From NCBI GenBank assembly GCA_016779385.1, contig JADHNT010000010.1, positions 1 through 42,675 on the forward strand: a DNA stretch of 42,675 bases. The letters run 5' to 3'. Positions within the stretch are counted from its first letter, which is position 1. Each line of letters starts with the position of its first letter. Positions 23,660-32,442 of the stretch are shown here, one piece after another. Both the position numbers and the translations under genes were made by a program. This DNA comes from Pseudomonadales bacterium (GTDB lineage Bacteria > Pseudomonadota > Gammaproteobacteria > Pseudomonadales > Azotimanducaceae). Under the pieces are notes generated by a model that saw nothing but the letters and a program-made list of their open reading frames with translations, did no database searches and was not told where the DNA came from.

Positions 23660-24490
23660 ATGGCCCTTCGCCTCTTTGATCATCCCCTGTCCCCCTACAG
23701 CCAGAAGGTCAAAATCGCCCTGCGAGAAAAGGGCGTGGCCTTCGAAGCCTGCCTGCCTACAGGCCTGGGCAGCGGCGCGCAGAACGATGGGCTTGGAGCA
23801 GCGAATCCCCGGGGCGAGGTGCCCGCCCTCGTGCTGGAAAGCGGGGAGGCCCTCTTCGAATCGACGGTGCTCCTAGAGTTCATCGAAGAGCGCTGGCCCG
23901 ACCCGCCCCTGGCGGCCCCGTCGGCCCTGGGCCGGGCGCGGGCGCGCATGATCGAAGAGGCTATGGATACGCACTATGAGGCCATCAACTGGGCCCTAGG
24001 CGAGATCCACCACTTTGGACGCAGCGAGGGCGCCCTTCGAGACCAGCTTCTCGCCGGCGCCGAGGCCGACCTCAAGCAGTGGTACGCCTGGCTCGAGGCG
24101 CAGCTGGGGGAGGCCCCCTGGTTCGGCGGGGAAGGCTTCGGCTGGGCCGACGCAGCCGTGCTGCCCCATCTCCTGGGCAGCGAGGCCTTTGGCCTGGGGC
24201 CGGCGCCGGAGAGCCCGCTGGGGGCCTACCTAGCGCGGGGACGAGCGTGGCCTAGCGTGCAGGCTGGGCGCGAGGAAATTGCTGCCCTGGGCACCGGCGG
24301 CGCCAGCTTAGAGGCCGTCCGCGCGGCCCTAGAGGCTGGCCTCTTTAAGCGGGAATACCGCGACCACCGGCTAGAGTGGATGGTTCGGCACGGCGGCCTA
24401 GCTGTGGTTCAGGAGGGTCTTGTCCGAGGGAACATCCGGTTTACCGAGCCCTTCTCTGCCGACGGAATCTTGCCCGGCGCCCTTTCTTGA
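23660..24490 (+). CDS. Glutathione S-transferase family protein
   Basis: A 276-residue GST. The N-terminal thioredoxin-like domain has LFDHPLSPYSQKVKIALREKG with the Ser/Tyr glutathione-site region at 11-14, the cis-Pro in GEVPALV near residue 54 and the E-S-T (67-70) gamma-glutamyl contact. The helical C-terminal domain follows, with GFGWADAAVLPHL near residues 157-169. A tail beyond residue 220, longer than usual, has no recognised motif. GAAGGAG precedes the ATG. Conjugation, glutathione peroxidase or dehalogenation roles are possible. The stop overlaps the start of the pseudouridine synthase gene. Confidence 0.87.
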   Translation: MALRLFDHPLSPYSQKVKIALREKGVAFEACLPTGLGSGAQNDGLGAANPRGEVPALVLESGEALFESTVLLEFIEERWPDPPLAAPSALGRARARMIEEAMDTHYEAINWALGEIHHFGRSEGALRDQLLAGAEADLKQWYAWLEAQLGEAPWFGGEGFGWADAAVLPHLLGSEAFGLGPAPESPLGAYLARGRAWPSVQAGREEIAALGTGGASLEAVRAALEAGLFKREYRDHRLEWMVRHGGLAVVQEGLVRGNIRFTEPFSADGILPGALS

Positions 24491-25263
24491 GCGTGGCGAC
24501 GGTCGGCGCGGAGCTGATCCCCGGCGTTCGCTGGCGCTGGGCAGACAAGGCGCTTTGGGTTTTAGACAAGCCCGCCGGCGTTTCCGTTCTTGCCGATCGC
24601 ATCGGCGCCCCCAGCCTTCACGATGCGCTCAAGGCGTGGCAGGACGGCGAAGCCGACCGCCCTCGTCCCCGCATCGTGCACCGCATTGATAAGGACACCT
24701 CCGGTCTGCTGCTGGTGGCGCTCAGCGCCGAGATGGAGCGCACGCTCGGGGCGGCCTTCGAGGCGCGCAGCATTGGGAAATGGTATGTGGCTCAGGCCAG
24801 TGCGCCCCTGCCCGGAGACCCCCTCGAGGGCGCCGAGCGTCATCGCATCACCCTCCCCTTAAAGCCAGGACGAAAGGGCCGCATGCGCGTGGCGGGGCCT
24901 AGAGAAGCCATTCGGCGTCGGGCCCAGGACGGCGTCTGGGTCCATGAGGTGCCCCCTGCCGTGGCGCAGCCCGAAGGGCAGAGCGCGCTCACGGTCGCCC
25001 GGCACCTGGGCAAGCAGCGTTATCTCGTGCGCCTCCACACGGGCCGCACCCATCAAATTCGGGTCCACTTTGCCTGGCTCGGGGCGCCGCTGAAGGGCGA
25101 TCCGCGCTATGGCCGGCCGGAAGACGCGTCGCAACGCGCACCGCGCCTGGGGCTGCACTGCCATGCCCTGCTTCTACCGAAAATCGAGGACGGCCTTTCC
25201 CGCCCTCGCCGCTTTACCAGCCCCCTTCCCGAGGGCTTCCCGGAAGGGGTGCCGGCCGTCTAG
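24487..25263 (+). CDS. RluA family pseudouridine synthase
   Basis: A 258-residue protein with the RluA catalytic motif HRIDKDTSG, whose Asp68 would attack the target uridine, and GRTHQIRVHFAWLGAPLKGDPRYG near the C terminus. There is no N-terminal S4 domain, as in the smaller RluA/TruC-type enzymes acting on rRNA or tRNA. The start is probably TTG at 24487 in a TTGA overlap with the GST stop; GTG at 24493 is the alternative, and the frame further upstream is a shadow of the GST gene. The C terminus shares a CTAG tetranucleotide with the stop of convergent nadE. Confidence 0.88.
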   Translation: MSVATVGAELIPGVRWRWADKALWVLDKPAGVSVLADRIGAPSLHDALKAWQDGEADRPRPRIVHRIDKDTSGLLLVALSAEMERTLGAAFEARSIGKWYVAQASAPLPGDPLEGAERHRITLPLKPGRKGRMRVAGPREAIRRRAQDGVWVHEVPPAVAQPEGQSALTVARHLGKQRYLVRLHTGRTHQIRVHFAWLGAPLKGDPRYGRPEDASQRAPRLGLHCHALLLPKIEDGLSRPRRFTSPLPEGFPEGVPAV

Positions 25264-27185
25264 CGCTGGGACGGCGTCGTTTCGTCGGGCATGCGCCAAT
25301 CCCCCCGGGGAGACAGGCTCACCGTGCCCACCTTGGGTCCCGGGGGCAGGGTGGTGCGCTTAAACTGCATGGCGTGAAAGCGGCTGAAGAACCGATCGAG
25401 CCACTCATCGAGGGCGTCCGGCGCGTAGCGATCGGCGAAGGCCCGGCGCGCCAGGAAACGCAGCTTTGCCGGCCCCATACCAAAGCGCAGGGCGTAGTAC
25501 AGGTAGAAATCGTGGACTTCGTAGGGGCCTAGCACCGCTTCCGTGAGCTGGCCTACCTCCTGGGGATCGTCCCCAGGAATGAGCTCCGGAGAGATCGGCA
25601 AGGCCAATACCGCTTCGAGCGCCTGGGATAGAGCCTGGTCATGCTGCTGCGCCGCATAGGCCCGCACCAGATCGGCAATGAGCGTCTTCGGCACGCTACC
25701 GTTTACGTTATAGCTCGCCATGTGATCGGCGTTGAAGGTGCACCACCCAAGGGCCAGCTCGGAAAGATCTCCCGTGCCGACCACGAGCCCCGCAAGCTGA
25801 TTGGCCCGATTGAAAAGAATTTGCGTGCGCTCCCGGGCCTGGGCGTTCTCAAAGGTCACGTCCGGCGTCACCCCATCGTGCCCCAGGTCGGCGAGGTGCT
25901 GGGCCACCGCTGGGCCAATATCGATGCGCTCAAGGGTAAGGCCAAGCACCTCAGCCAGCCCCCCCACGAGTCCCAAGGTTTTTTCGCTGGTCCCGGGGCC
26001 CGGAAGGGTCAGGGCGCACAGGGCCGTCTTCGGGAGATCGAGGCGCTTTAAAGCCTCTAAAGACACCAGCAGCGCAAGGGTGGAGTCGAGGCCCCCAGAA
26101 AGGCCGATCACCAGCGCCTGAGCCCGCGCTGCCCGCATGCGCCGAGCCAGGCCCGTCGCCTGAATAGCGAGAATGTCCTTGGCCCGCCGCGCGGCCTCTT
26201 CCCGGTCTCCGGGGATGAAGGGCTGGGGATCAATCTGGCGAAAGAGCGGACCGGCTAGGGCCGCGGGCTGAGCCGGCGCCGACAAAAAGCGATAACCCTC
26301 GCTACCGGCCTGGCGCCGGAAGGAGCTATTGCGCCGGCGGTCGAAGGCCAAGCGTTGCACGTCGAAATCCACGGTCAGGGACGCGCCGTCGAGGGCAAAG
26401 CGCTCCCCTTCCCCCAGCATCGACCCGGCTTCCGCAGCCAGGAGGTGACCGCCGTATACCAGATCCTTGCTCGATTCGAAGGGGCCGGCGCCTGCATAGA
26501 GATAGCCGCAGAGGCGCTGGCCGCTGGCCATGCGCACCAAATCCCGGCGATAGGCGGCCTTCCCCACCCCTTCCGGGCTCGCCGAGGGATTCAGGATCAG
26601 CTGGGCCCCGGCCAAGGCATGGGCTACTCCCGGGGGCGACGGGGACCACAGGTCCTCGCAGAGCTCTAGGGCCCAGCGCACGCCTAGGGTTTCAAAACCA
26701 AGCTTTTGCGCTAAGGGGAAGGTCCCGAAACGAGGATCATCGATAACAAGGGCGACCCCCTCCCCACTATCAAACCAGCGCTGCTCGTAAAACTCTCCGT
26801 AGGTAGGAAGAGCGCCCTTGGGCACGGCGCCGACCACCTGGCCAGCGCTGAGCACAAGCGCGACGTTGAACACCCGGCCATCGGCCACGGGCCAGGGGGC
26901 GCCAACCACTAGCGTGAGGGGGAGCTCCGCCGAGTCCCGAAGTAGCTGGACCAGGGCCTCCCGGCATTCCTCCAGCAGCGGTTCGGTGAGGAAGAGATCT
27001 TCGCAGCTGTACCCCGTGAGGCTGAGCTCCGGACTCAGGAGCAGGGCCACCTCAGCTTCCGCCGCTGCCTGCGCCGCGGCCGTGAGCGCTCGGGCGTTAT
27101 TCCGAGGCTGGGCCAGACTGAGCACGGGGCTGACGGCCCGGGCTCGGAAAAAGCCATGATCAAGCAAGGTGACGGGGCTATCCAT
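25260..27185 (-). CDS. nadE: NAD+ synthase, glutamine-dependent
   Basis: A 641-residue two-domain enzyme making NAD from deamido-NAD, ATP and glutamine. The N-terminal nitrilase-type glutaminase has the Glu53-Lys123-Cys176 triad (PELSLTGYS, VPKGAL, LCEDLW), spaced as in the Mycobacterium tuberculosis enzyme. The synthetase domain has the PP-loop SGGLDST at 363-369. Its length fits the long glutamine-dependent class rather than the short ammonia-dependent NadE of enteric bacteria. The last gene of a six-gene minus-strand run; the start is 4 bp after the cytochrome gene stop. NAD supply matches the several NAD(P)-linked enzymes nearby. Confidence 0.95.
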   Translation of the reverse strand: MDSPVTLLDHGFFRARAVSPVLSLAQPRNNARALTAAAQAAAEAEVALLLSPELSLTGYSCEDLFLTEPLLEECREALVQLLRDSAELPLTLVVGAPWPVADGRVFNVALVLSAGQVVGAVPKGALPTYGEFYEQRWFDSGEGVALVIDDPRFGTFPLAQKLGFETLGVRWALELCEDLWSPSPPGVAHALAGAQLILNPSASPEGVGKAAYRRDLVRMASGQRLCGYLYAGAGPFESSKDLVYGGHLLAAEAGSMLGEGERFALDGASLTVDFDVQRLAFDRRRNSSFRRQAGSEGYRFLSAPAQPAALAGPLFRQIDPQPFIPGDREEAARRAKDILAIQATGLARRMRAARAQALVIGLSGGLDSTLALLVSLEALKRLDLPKTALCALTLPGPGTSEKTLGLVGGLAEVLGLTLERIDIGPAVAQHLADLGHDGVTPDVTFENAQARERTQILFNRANQLAGLVVGTGDLSELALGWCTFNADHMASYNVNGSVPKTLIADLVRAYAAQQHDQALSQALEAVLALPISPELIPGDDPQEVGQLTEAVLGPYEVHDFYLYYALRFGMGPAKLRFLARRAFADRYAPDALDEWLDRFFSRFHAMQFKRTTLPPGPKVGTVSLSPRGDWRMPDETTPSQR

Positions 27186-27189
27186 GGGC

Positions 27190-27576
27190 CTAACCCTCCG
27201 TGAGATCGTTCGCGCCGATTTCTAGAGCCTCAAAGGCCATCCAGCGCACCAGGGCTTCAAGCGTGGCATCGTCGCAGCGCAGGCACCCGCCTCGGGGGGG
27301 CATGGCCGGGGGAATCCCCGCCTCAACCCGAGCGAGGAGCGCCGGTAAGCCCTGTGCTTGCCGCGGCGCCCAGGCTACCGCATCGCCCACGGCCGGGGCG
27401 CCAGCGACGCCGAGGCCATGGCATTGCTGGCAGTGTCGACGATAGCTCGAGGCCAAAGGCGTCGGAGGCAGGGGGCGTGCCTGCACCTCCGCCCCTGGCG
27501 CGCCATCCCCGCCGCAGCCCCCTAGGTTCGCCCCGAGCCCGAGGACAAGCCCAAGCGCACGGAGGGGTCTGTTCAC
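27190..27576 (-). CDS. Cytochrome c5-like monohaem c-type cytochrome, probable lipoprotein
   Basis: A 128-residue exported protein. The hydrophobic N terminus ends in L-G-G-C (Cys21), a possible lipobox. Haem attachment is Cys49-x2-Cys52-His53 (CQQCH); Met93 in AMPPRGGC is the likely distal ligand. Cys99 and Cys102 (CLRC) match the extra disulfide typical of cytochrome c5 proteins. It would carry electrons in the periplasm, tethered to a membrane. The start is GTG at 27576 within a GTGA overlap with the acyl-CoA synthetase stop. The pairing with an acyl-CoA synthetase and NAD synthase is unusual. Confidence 0.88.
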   Translation of the reverse strand: MNRPLRALGLVLGLGANLGGCGGDGAPGAEVQARPLPPTPLASSYRRHCQQCHGLGVAGAPAVGDAVAWAPRQAQGLPALLARVEAGIPPAMPPRGGCLRCDDATLEALVRWMAFEALEIGANDLTEG

Positions 27577-29273
27577 GCGCCCACCGCTCCCGCCTCGAGC
27601 AGGGCCGCCCGGACCTCCCGCTTGAGGAATTTCCCGGAGGCATTGCGAGGCAGCGGGTCCATCTGGAAGAACAGCTGGGAGGGCACCTTAAAGTGGGCCA
27701 GGGATTCGCGGAGCTTGGCGCGCACGGCCTCAGCTTCGAAGGCAGCGCCGGGGGCGGCCACGATCACCGCGGCCACCTCTTCCCCGAGGCGCTCATGGGG
27801 GAGGCCAAAAACAATGGCCTCGCTCACGCCCGAAAGCTCGTAGAGCGCACCCTCCACCTCGGCGCAGTACACGTTTTCCCCGCCCCGGAGGACCATGTCC
27901 TTCTTCCGGTCTTCGATGGTGACGAAGCCATCTTCGTCCACCCGACCGATATCGCCGGTCTTAAACCAGCCGTTCTGAAGCGCTTCCGCCGTGGCTTCAG
28001 GACGATTCCAGTAGCCACGGAAAAGGTGCGGACCTTTCATCCACAGCTCCCCGAGCGTCCCCCGGGGACATTGCTGCCCCTGATCATCAAAGGCTTCGAT
28101 GGTCACGACGCAAGGCGGCCGCCCCGTGCTCCGGGGCCGGGCCAGGTAATCATCGCCGTTGTTCTGCGCCCCCACCGCATTGCTTTCCGTGAGGCCGTAA
28201 CCAATCCCCGGACGGCCCTTGAAGCGCGCCTCGACCTGACGAACCTGCTCCGGAGGCGCCGGCGCCCCGCCGCCCCCAATGGATTGGAGGCTGGAGGTGT
28301 CGTAGCGATCAAAGTTCTCGCACTGGAGCATTTCCCAGGTCATGGTGGGCACGCCGGTGAAGGAGGTCACCCGCTCCCGCTCAATGAGGGACAGCGCTTC
28401 CTCCGCGTTCCATTTGTACATGAGTACCAGCTTGCGACCGGGGCGGAAGGCGGTAAGAAAAATCGCGTTACTCCCCGTCACGTGAAAGAGGGGCACGCTC
28501 ACGAGCATGGCCGGTTCGAGCACCGGGGCCTCCGGCGCCGGGGGCGCCCGCCGCGCAAAGAGCGCTTGATTAGACTCGAAGGCGAGCACCGCGCTCAGCA
28601 CCGCGTAGTGGGTCGAAACGGCGCCCTTGGGGAAGCCTGTGGTGCCCGAGGTGTAGAGGATCATGGCGTCGTCGTCCACCGAGCCCCCGGGGGCCGGGCA
28701 AGGCTCGCCGGCAAAGGCCGAGAGGAGATCTTCCACCGCTGCCGTGCTGGGGTCCGCGGCGGTGCTGCGCACCGTCAGCACCACCAGCTCAGGATTTTCC
28801 TGCCGCGCCGCGGGAAGGCGAACCAAGCGCTCGTCGTCAACCACCACCACCTTGGCGCCGGAATCCTTGAGGCCATAGGCCATCTCTTCTTCCGTCCACC
28901 AGGCGTTCACGGGCACAGCCACGGCGCCGAGAGCCGTAGCGGCCATAAAGGCCAAGATCCACTCAGGGTAGTTCCGCAGCGCCAGCGCGACCCGATCGCC
29001 CCGAACCACGCCGTGGCGCGTCGCAAGCCCCACGGCGAGAGCCTGGGCCTGGGCCCAGGCTTCGGAAAAGGTTAGACGCGTGTCTTCGTAAACGAGGAAG
29101 GTCTGGTCGCCGTGGGTATCCGCGGCGGCGCGGTAGATGTCGGAAAGATGGCCGGGCAAGTGCTTAAAGCTGGGCACCTGGTAGGTGCCAAAATCCCGCT
29201 CCGTGAGCTCATGGGGCATGCCCGGCGCCGTAATCTCCGCCAGGGCCGCTTCCCAACTCAACGCATAACTCAT
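27573..29273 (-). CDS. AMP-binding acyl-CoA synthetase (acyl-adenylate-forming enzyme)
   Basis: A 566-residue ANL-superfamily enzyme that activates a carboxylic acid with ATP and couples it to CoA. Visible motifs are the P-loop-like YTSGTTGFPKG, YGLTESN (A5 region), the W-x-K-T-G-D-type segment WFKTGDIGRVDEDGF, and the C-terminal catalytic Lys in PRNASGKFLKREV. Medium- or long-chain fatty acids or aromatic acids are all possible. AAGGGGAT precedes the ATG at 29273, 23 bp after the omega-amidase gene. It overlaps the cytochrome gene start by 4 bp. Confidence 0.92.
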   Translation of the reverse strand: MSYALSWEAALAEITAPGMPHELTERDFGTYQVPSFKHLPGHLSDIYRAAADTHGDQTFLVYEDTRLTFSEAWAQAQALAVGLATRHGVVRGDRVALALRNYPEWILAFMAATALGAVAVPVNAWWTEEEMAYGLKDSGAKVVVVDDERLVRLPAARQENPELVVLTVRSTAADPSTAAVEDLLSAFAGEPCPAPGGSVDDDAMILYTSGTTGFPKGAVSTHYAVLSAVLAFESNQALFARRAPPAPEAPVLEPAMLVSVPLFHVTGSNAIFLTAFRPGRKLVLMYKWNAEEALSLIERERVTSFTGVPTMTWEMLQCENFDRYDTSSLQSIGGGGAPAPPEQVRQVEARFKGRPGIGYGLTESNAVGAQNNGDDYLARPRSTGRPPCVVTIEAFDDQGQQCPRGTLGELWMKGPHLFRGYWNRPEATAEALQNGWFKTGDIGRVDEDGFVTIEDRKKDMVLRGGENVYCAEVEGALYELSGVSEAIVFGLPHERLGEEVAAVIVAAPGAAFEAEAVRAKLRESLAHFKVPSQLFFQMDPLPRNASGKFLKREVRAALLEAGAVGA

Positions 29274-29296
29274 GACATCCCCTTAGTGTCTTCGGT

Positions 29297-30091
29297 TCAA
29301 GGCGGGAGCCCGGGGCTCCCCAGTTCAAAACCGTCCGCGTCCTGGGCCACGGGAAAGGCTGCCCGCTGGGCCGCTAGCTGCGCCGCAGAGAAAGTGCCCA
29401 GGAGTACTCCGGGGCTCTCCATGAGCTCCCCGTGGCGCTGGCCTAGGCAGTCGATGACCGTGGTACCGCCGCGGTAGGCCTTCCCGGTCCCGTCCTCCCC
29501 AACGATATTCACCGCAGCCAGCCAGCACTGATTTTCAATGGCCCGGGCCGGCAGCAGCGCACGCCACTGTTCTTGCCGCGGCGCCGGCCAGTTGGCCACT
29601 AAGAGGAGCGCGTCGTAATCCCCCCGATTGCGCATAAACACGGGAAAGCGGAGGTCGTAGCAGACTTGCAGCGCCAAGCGCCAGCCGCGCCAGGGCACCA
29701 CCACCCGCTCCGTACCCGGAGCGTAGTGCTCGTGCTCCCCGGCCATGCGAAAGAGATGCCGCTTGTCGTAGAAGGTGACTTCACCCTCCGGCGTGACGAA
29801 ATAAAAACGGTTCCGCGCCCCTTGCCCCTTCGCCTGAACGGCAACGCTCCCCCCCACGGCGGCGTCTAGGCGCGCGGCCTGAGCCTTGAGCCAGGCCAGC
29901 GTCGGTCCGGGGTGCGCTTCTCCTTGGATCTCTGGCTCCATGGTAAAACCGGTGGTAAACATCTCCGGGAGAAGCACCACATCGAGCCCCGCGGGAAGCT
30001 GGGCGAGGCTGGCCTCGAGGGCGCTTCGATTCGCGTCCGGGTCGTGCCAAGCCGTGGCCCGCTGCAGCAGCGCCAGCCTTAGATCGCGCAC
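29297..30091 (-). CDS. Omega-amidase / carbon-nitrogen hydrolase, YafV-like
   Basis: A 264-residue nitrilase-superfamily amidase. The catalytic triad is Glu43 (LLPEMF), Lys110 (YDKRHLF) and Cys144 (QVCYDLRFP). TTGFTMEP and the overall length match YafV/Nit2 omega-amidases, which hydrolyse alpha-ketoglutaramate or alpha-ketosuccinamate made when glutamine or asparagine serves as amino donor. It overlaps the upstream glutamine-transaminase-like aminotransferase gene by 13 bp; the pair would make transamination of ketomethylthiobutyrate irreversible. Start GTG at 30091. Confidence 0.9.
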   Translation of the reverse strand: MRDLRLALLQRATAWHDPDANRSALEASLAQLPAGLDVVLLPEMFTTGFTMEPEIQGEAHPGPTLAWLKAQAARLDAAVGGSVAVQAKGQGARNRFYFVTPEGEVTFYDKRHLFRMAGEHEHYAPGTERVVVPWRGWRLALQVCYDLRFPVFMRNRGDYDALLLVANWPAPRQEQWRALLPARAIENQCWLAAVNIVGEDGTGKAYRGGTTVIDCLGQRHGELMESPGVLLGTFSAAQLAAQRAAFPVAQDADGFELGSPGLPP

Positions 30092-31260
30092 AGGCGCTCC
30101 GCTGCCTGCACGAGCGTCGCCTCATCCTTGCAGAAGCATAGCCGGAGCAGGCGCTGATCCTTCGGCGGATCCGCGTAAAAAACGCTCACGGGAATGGTGG
30201 CCACACCGATCGTTTCCGTGAGGCGCCGGGCCAGCAAATGGTCCGGTTCGTCGGAGATGTCCCGGTAATCGATCAGCTGGAAGTAGGTGCCCGCGCTCGG
30301 AGTGAAGTGAAAACGCGAGGGTGCCAAGAACTCCGCCAGCCGATCGCGTTTCGCCTCATAGAAGGCCGGAAGCTCACGATGATGCTCCGGATGTTCCCGG
30401 AGGAAGTCCGCATGGGCCAGCTGGGTCGGATGGTGCGTACAGAAAGTCACGTACTGGTGAATCTTCCGAAACTCCGCCGTCAGCGCTGCCGGCGCCACGC
30501 AGTAGCCAATCTTCCATCCCGTGGTGTGGTAGGTCTTCCCGAGGGACGACACCATGAAACTCCGGGCTGCCAGCTGGGGATGGCGCAGTACGCTTTCGTG
30601 GCGCTTCCCGTCGAAAATAATGTGCTCGTAGACCTCGTCGGAGAGGATCCAGAAGCCGTAGTGCTCTGCCAGGGCCCCGAGGCGCAGCAGCGCCGCTTCG
30701 CAAAGGACCGCGCCCGTGGGGTTGTGCGGGCTATTGATCATCACGGCGCGGGTTCGGGAGGACAGCACCGCTTCCAGTGCGTCAAAGTCAATCTCGAAAC
30801 TGGGGGCCTCAAGGGCCAGATGCACGGGCGTGCCCCCCGCCATAACCACCGCGGGATCGTAGGAATCGTAGGCAGGATCGAAAATCACCACCTCGTCCCC
30901 CGGGCCCACCACTGCCTGCACGGCACAGAACAGGGCTTCCGTGGCCCCGGAGGTAATGGTGATTTCCTGGTCCGGATCCACGACAACGCCGTAATCGGCC
31001 GCGATTTTTTCCGCCAGGGCCTCCCGCAGCGCCGGGACCCCCATCATGGGCGCGTACTGATTCGCGCCATGATGGAGGTAATGGCTCACCCGATCGAGCA
31101 GCGCCGCAGGCCCGTCAAAATCAGGGAAGCCCTGGGAAAGATTCAGGGCGCCGTGGGCTTGAGCCAGCTGGGACATGACCGTGAAGATGGTCGTCCCGAC
31201 GGCAGGAAGCTTGCTCTCGAGCGCAGGCAGAGGCGCAGAAGCTGTCACCGCTGAGGTCAT
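30079..31260 (-). CDS. PLP-dependent aminotransferase, methionine/glutamine transaminase type (YbdL/KAT-like)
   Basis: A 393-residue fold-type I aminotransferase of the class I/II family. The PLP Lys242 is in SLGKTYHTTGWKIGY, Asp208 in SDEVYEH contacts the PLP nitrogen, and SPHNPTGAV holds the conserved Asn. SQGFPDF near residue 42 is typical of the YbdL/kynurenine aminotransferase/glutamine transaminase K group. In methionine salvage such enzymes carry out the last step (MtnE-like), ketomethylthiobutyrate to methionine. I use the ATG at 31260 in an ATGA overlap with the upstream reductase gene; the frame extends to 31284. mtnB, mtnD and mtnC lie 6 kb away, supporting a methionine role. Confidence 0.9.
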   Translation of the reverse strand: MTSAVTASAPLPALESKLPAVGTTIFTVMSQLAQAHGALNLSQGFPDFDGPAALLDRVSHYLHHGANQYAPMMGVPALREALAEKIAADYGVVVDPDQEITITSGATEALFCAVQAVVGPGDEVVIFDPAYDSYDPAVVMAGGTPVHLALEAPSFEIDFDALEAVLSSRTRAVMINSPHNPTGAVLCEAALLRLGALAEHYGFWILSDEVYEHIIFDGKRHESVLRHPQLAARSFMVSSLGKTYHTTGWKIGYCVAPAALTAEFRKIHQYVTFCTHHPTQLAHADFLREHPEHHRELPAFYEAKRDRLAEFLAPSRFHFTPSAGTYFQLIDYRDISDEPDHLLARRLTETIGVATIPVSVFYADPPKDQRLLRLCFCKDEATLVQAAERLCAI

Positions 31261-32294
31261 GGCGTCGCCGGCGCTTCGCTGCACCGCACCAGGAGCTTGC
31301 CGGTGTTGGCGCCGTCAAAGAGGCGGTTCACCCCCTCCACGGCGTTCTCGAGCCCATCCACCATATCCGTGCGGTACTGAAGTTTGCCCTCCGCCAGCCA
31401 CCCGGCCATGGCGGCAATGCCTTCCGGGAAGCGAGGCAGGTAGTCAATCACGATGAAGCCCTTGATAAGGGCCCGGCGCATGAGCGCCATCTGGAAGTTC
31501 TTCGGCCCCGGCGTGCCCTCCCCCGTTTCTTCGTCGTTGTAATGGGCAATGAGGCCACAGAGGGGAATGCGCGCATTTAAGTTAAGGCGCGGATAGACCG
31601 CGTCCGTCACCGGGCCGCCGGTGTTCTCAAAGTAAATGTCGATGCCCTTCGGGGCCGCTTCATCCAGCGCAGCCCCAAGATCGGCAGTTTTGTAGTTGAT
31701 GGCCGCGTCGAAGCCCAGATCATCAATGAGGTGCGCGCACTTTTCGTCGCTCCCGGCGGTGCCGATCACCCGGCAGCCCATGATCTTGCCGATCTGCCCG
31801 ACGAGGGAGCCCACGGCGCCGGCAGCGGCGGATACCACGAGCGTTTCCCCGGCCTTCGGCGCGCCAATATCCATGAGGCCGAAATAGGCGGTCATGCCCG
31901 TGGCGCCCAGCACGCTCATGTAGGCATCCCAGGGCACGCCAGGCTGAGCGGGGAGCTTGTTTAGAGCTAGAGCCGGCTGCAGCGCGTGGGAGCGCCAGCC
32001 CCACATGCCCTGCACCACGTCGCCCACGGCGAAGGTGTCATCCCCGCTGGCTTCCACTACCCCGAGGGTGCCCCCCCGCATGACTTCCCCGAGCTCCACC
32101 GGCGGCATGTACTGGGCCATATCACTCGCCCAAATACGGTTCGTCGGGTCGAGGGAGAGGTAGACCGTCCGCACCAACACTTCCCCGGCCTTCGGGGCGT
32201 CAAGGGGCATCTCCACCCAGTCGTAGTCGTCGCGCGTAATCCGTCCCGCCGGACGGCGCTTAAGGACCCAGGCATGGCTTACGGTTTGGCTCAT
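31257..32294 (-). CDS. NADP-dependent oxidoreductase, CurA/leukotriene B4 dehydrogenase type
   Basis: A 345-residue medium-chain reductase of the zinc-free double-bond reductase group. LVRTVYLSLDPTNRIWASD at the N terminus and the nucleotide-binding AAAGAVGSLVGQIGK (about residues 155-169) are typical of CurA/prostaglandin reductase proteins, which reduce alpha,beta-unsaturated ketones and aldehydes with NADPH. GGGAG precedes the ATG at 32294. First gene of the six-gene minus-strand run and divergent from the SahR-like gene, so the shared upstream region may control both. Confidence 0.9.
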   Translation of the reverse strand: MSQTVSHAWVLKRRPAGRITRDDYDWVEMPLDAPKAGEVLVRTVYLSLDPTNRIWASDMAQYMPPVELGEVMRGGTLGVVEASGDDTFAVGDVVQGMWGWRSHALQPALALNKLPAQPGVPWDAYMSVLGATGMTAYFGLMDIGAPKAGETLVVSAAAGAVGSLVGQIGKIMGCRVIGTAGSDEKCAHLIDDLGFDAAINYKTADLGAALDEAAPKGIDIYFENTGGPVTDAVYPRLNLNARIPLCGLIAHYNDEETGEGTPGPKNFQMALMRRALIKGFIVIDYLPRFPEGIAAMAGWLAEGKLQYRTDMVDGLENAVEGVNRLFDGANTGKLLVRCSEAPATP

Positions 32295-32337
32295 GGAGGC
32301 TCTCCCAACAATGACTTAAGGCGCGCGAAAACACGCC

Positions 32338-32359
32338 GGCTGCGCAGCTTAGCGCAGCC
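32338..32359. repeat. Perfect inverted repeat in the divergent reductase/sahR region
   Basis: GGCTGCGC (32338-32345), spacer AGCTTA, GCGCAGCC (32352-32359): eight perfect pairs, extended by further C-G and G-T pairs. It lies 44-65 bp upstream of the reductase gene and 35 bp upstream of the AT-rich palindrome. It may be an operator or a leader hairpin of the minus-strand transcript. Confidence 0.4.
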
Positions 32360-32393
32360 TGGGGACTCGGGAACACCGGGGCATAATAAATTC

Positions 32394-32409
32394 ATCGATA
32401 ATTATCGAT
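32394..32409. promoter_or_regulatory. Perfect 16-bp palindrome, candidate SahR operator
   Basis: ATCGATAATTATCGAT is identical on both strands; the flanks TT and AA extend the symmetry beyond one mismatch. A -10-like CATAAT lies at 32382-32387, so transcription toward the SahR-like gene would start at the edge of the palindrome. A dimeric ArsR-type repressor bound here would block its own promoter and could affect the divergent reductase operon. Confidence 0.65.
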
Positions 32410-32442
32410 AAAAGCTTGCCAAGGCCCCCGCCGGTACGCAGA

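Noticed and set aside
27354-29075. Plus-strand open frame of about 573 codons opposite the acyl-CoA synthetase
   Set aside because: His/Gly/Arg-rich without recognisable domains, antisense to a complete ANL enzyme with all motifs.
30238-31254. Plus-strand open frame of about 338 codons opposite the aminotransferase
   Set aside because: Antisense shadow; the minus-strand frame has every PLP-enzyme motif.
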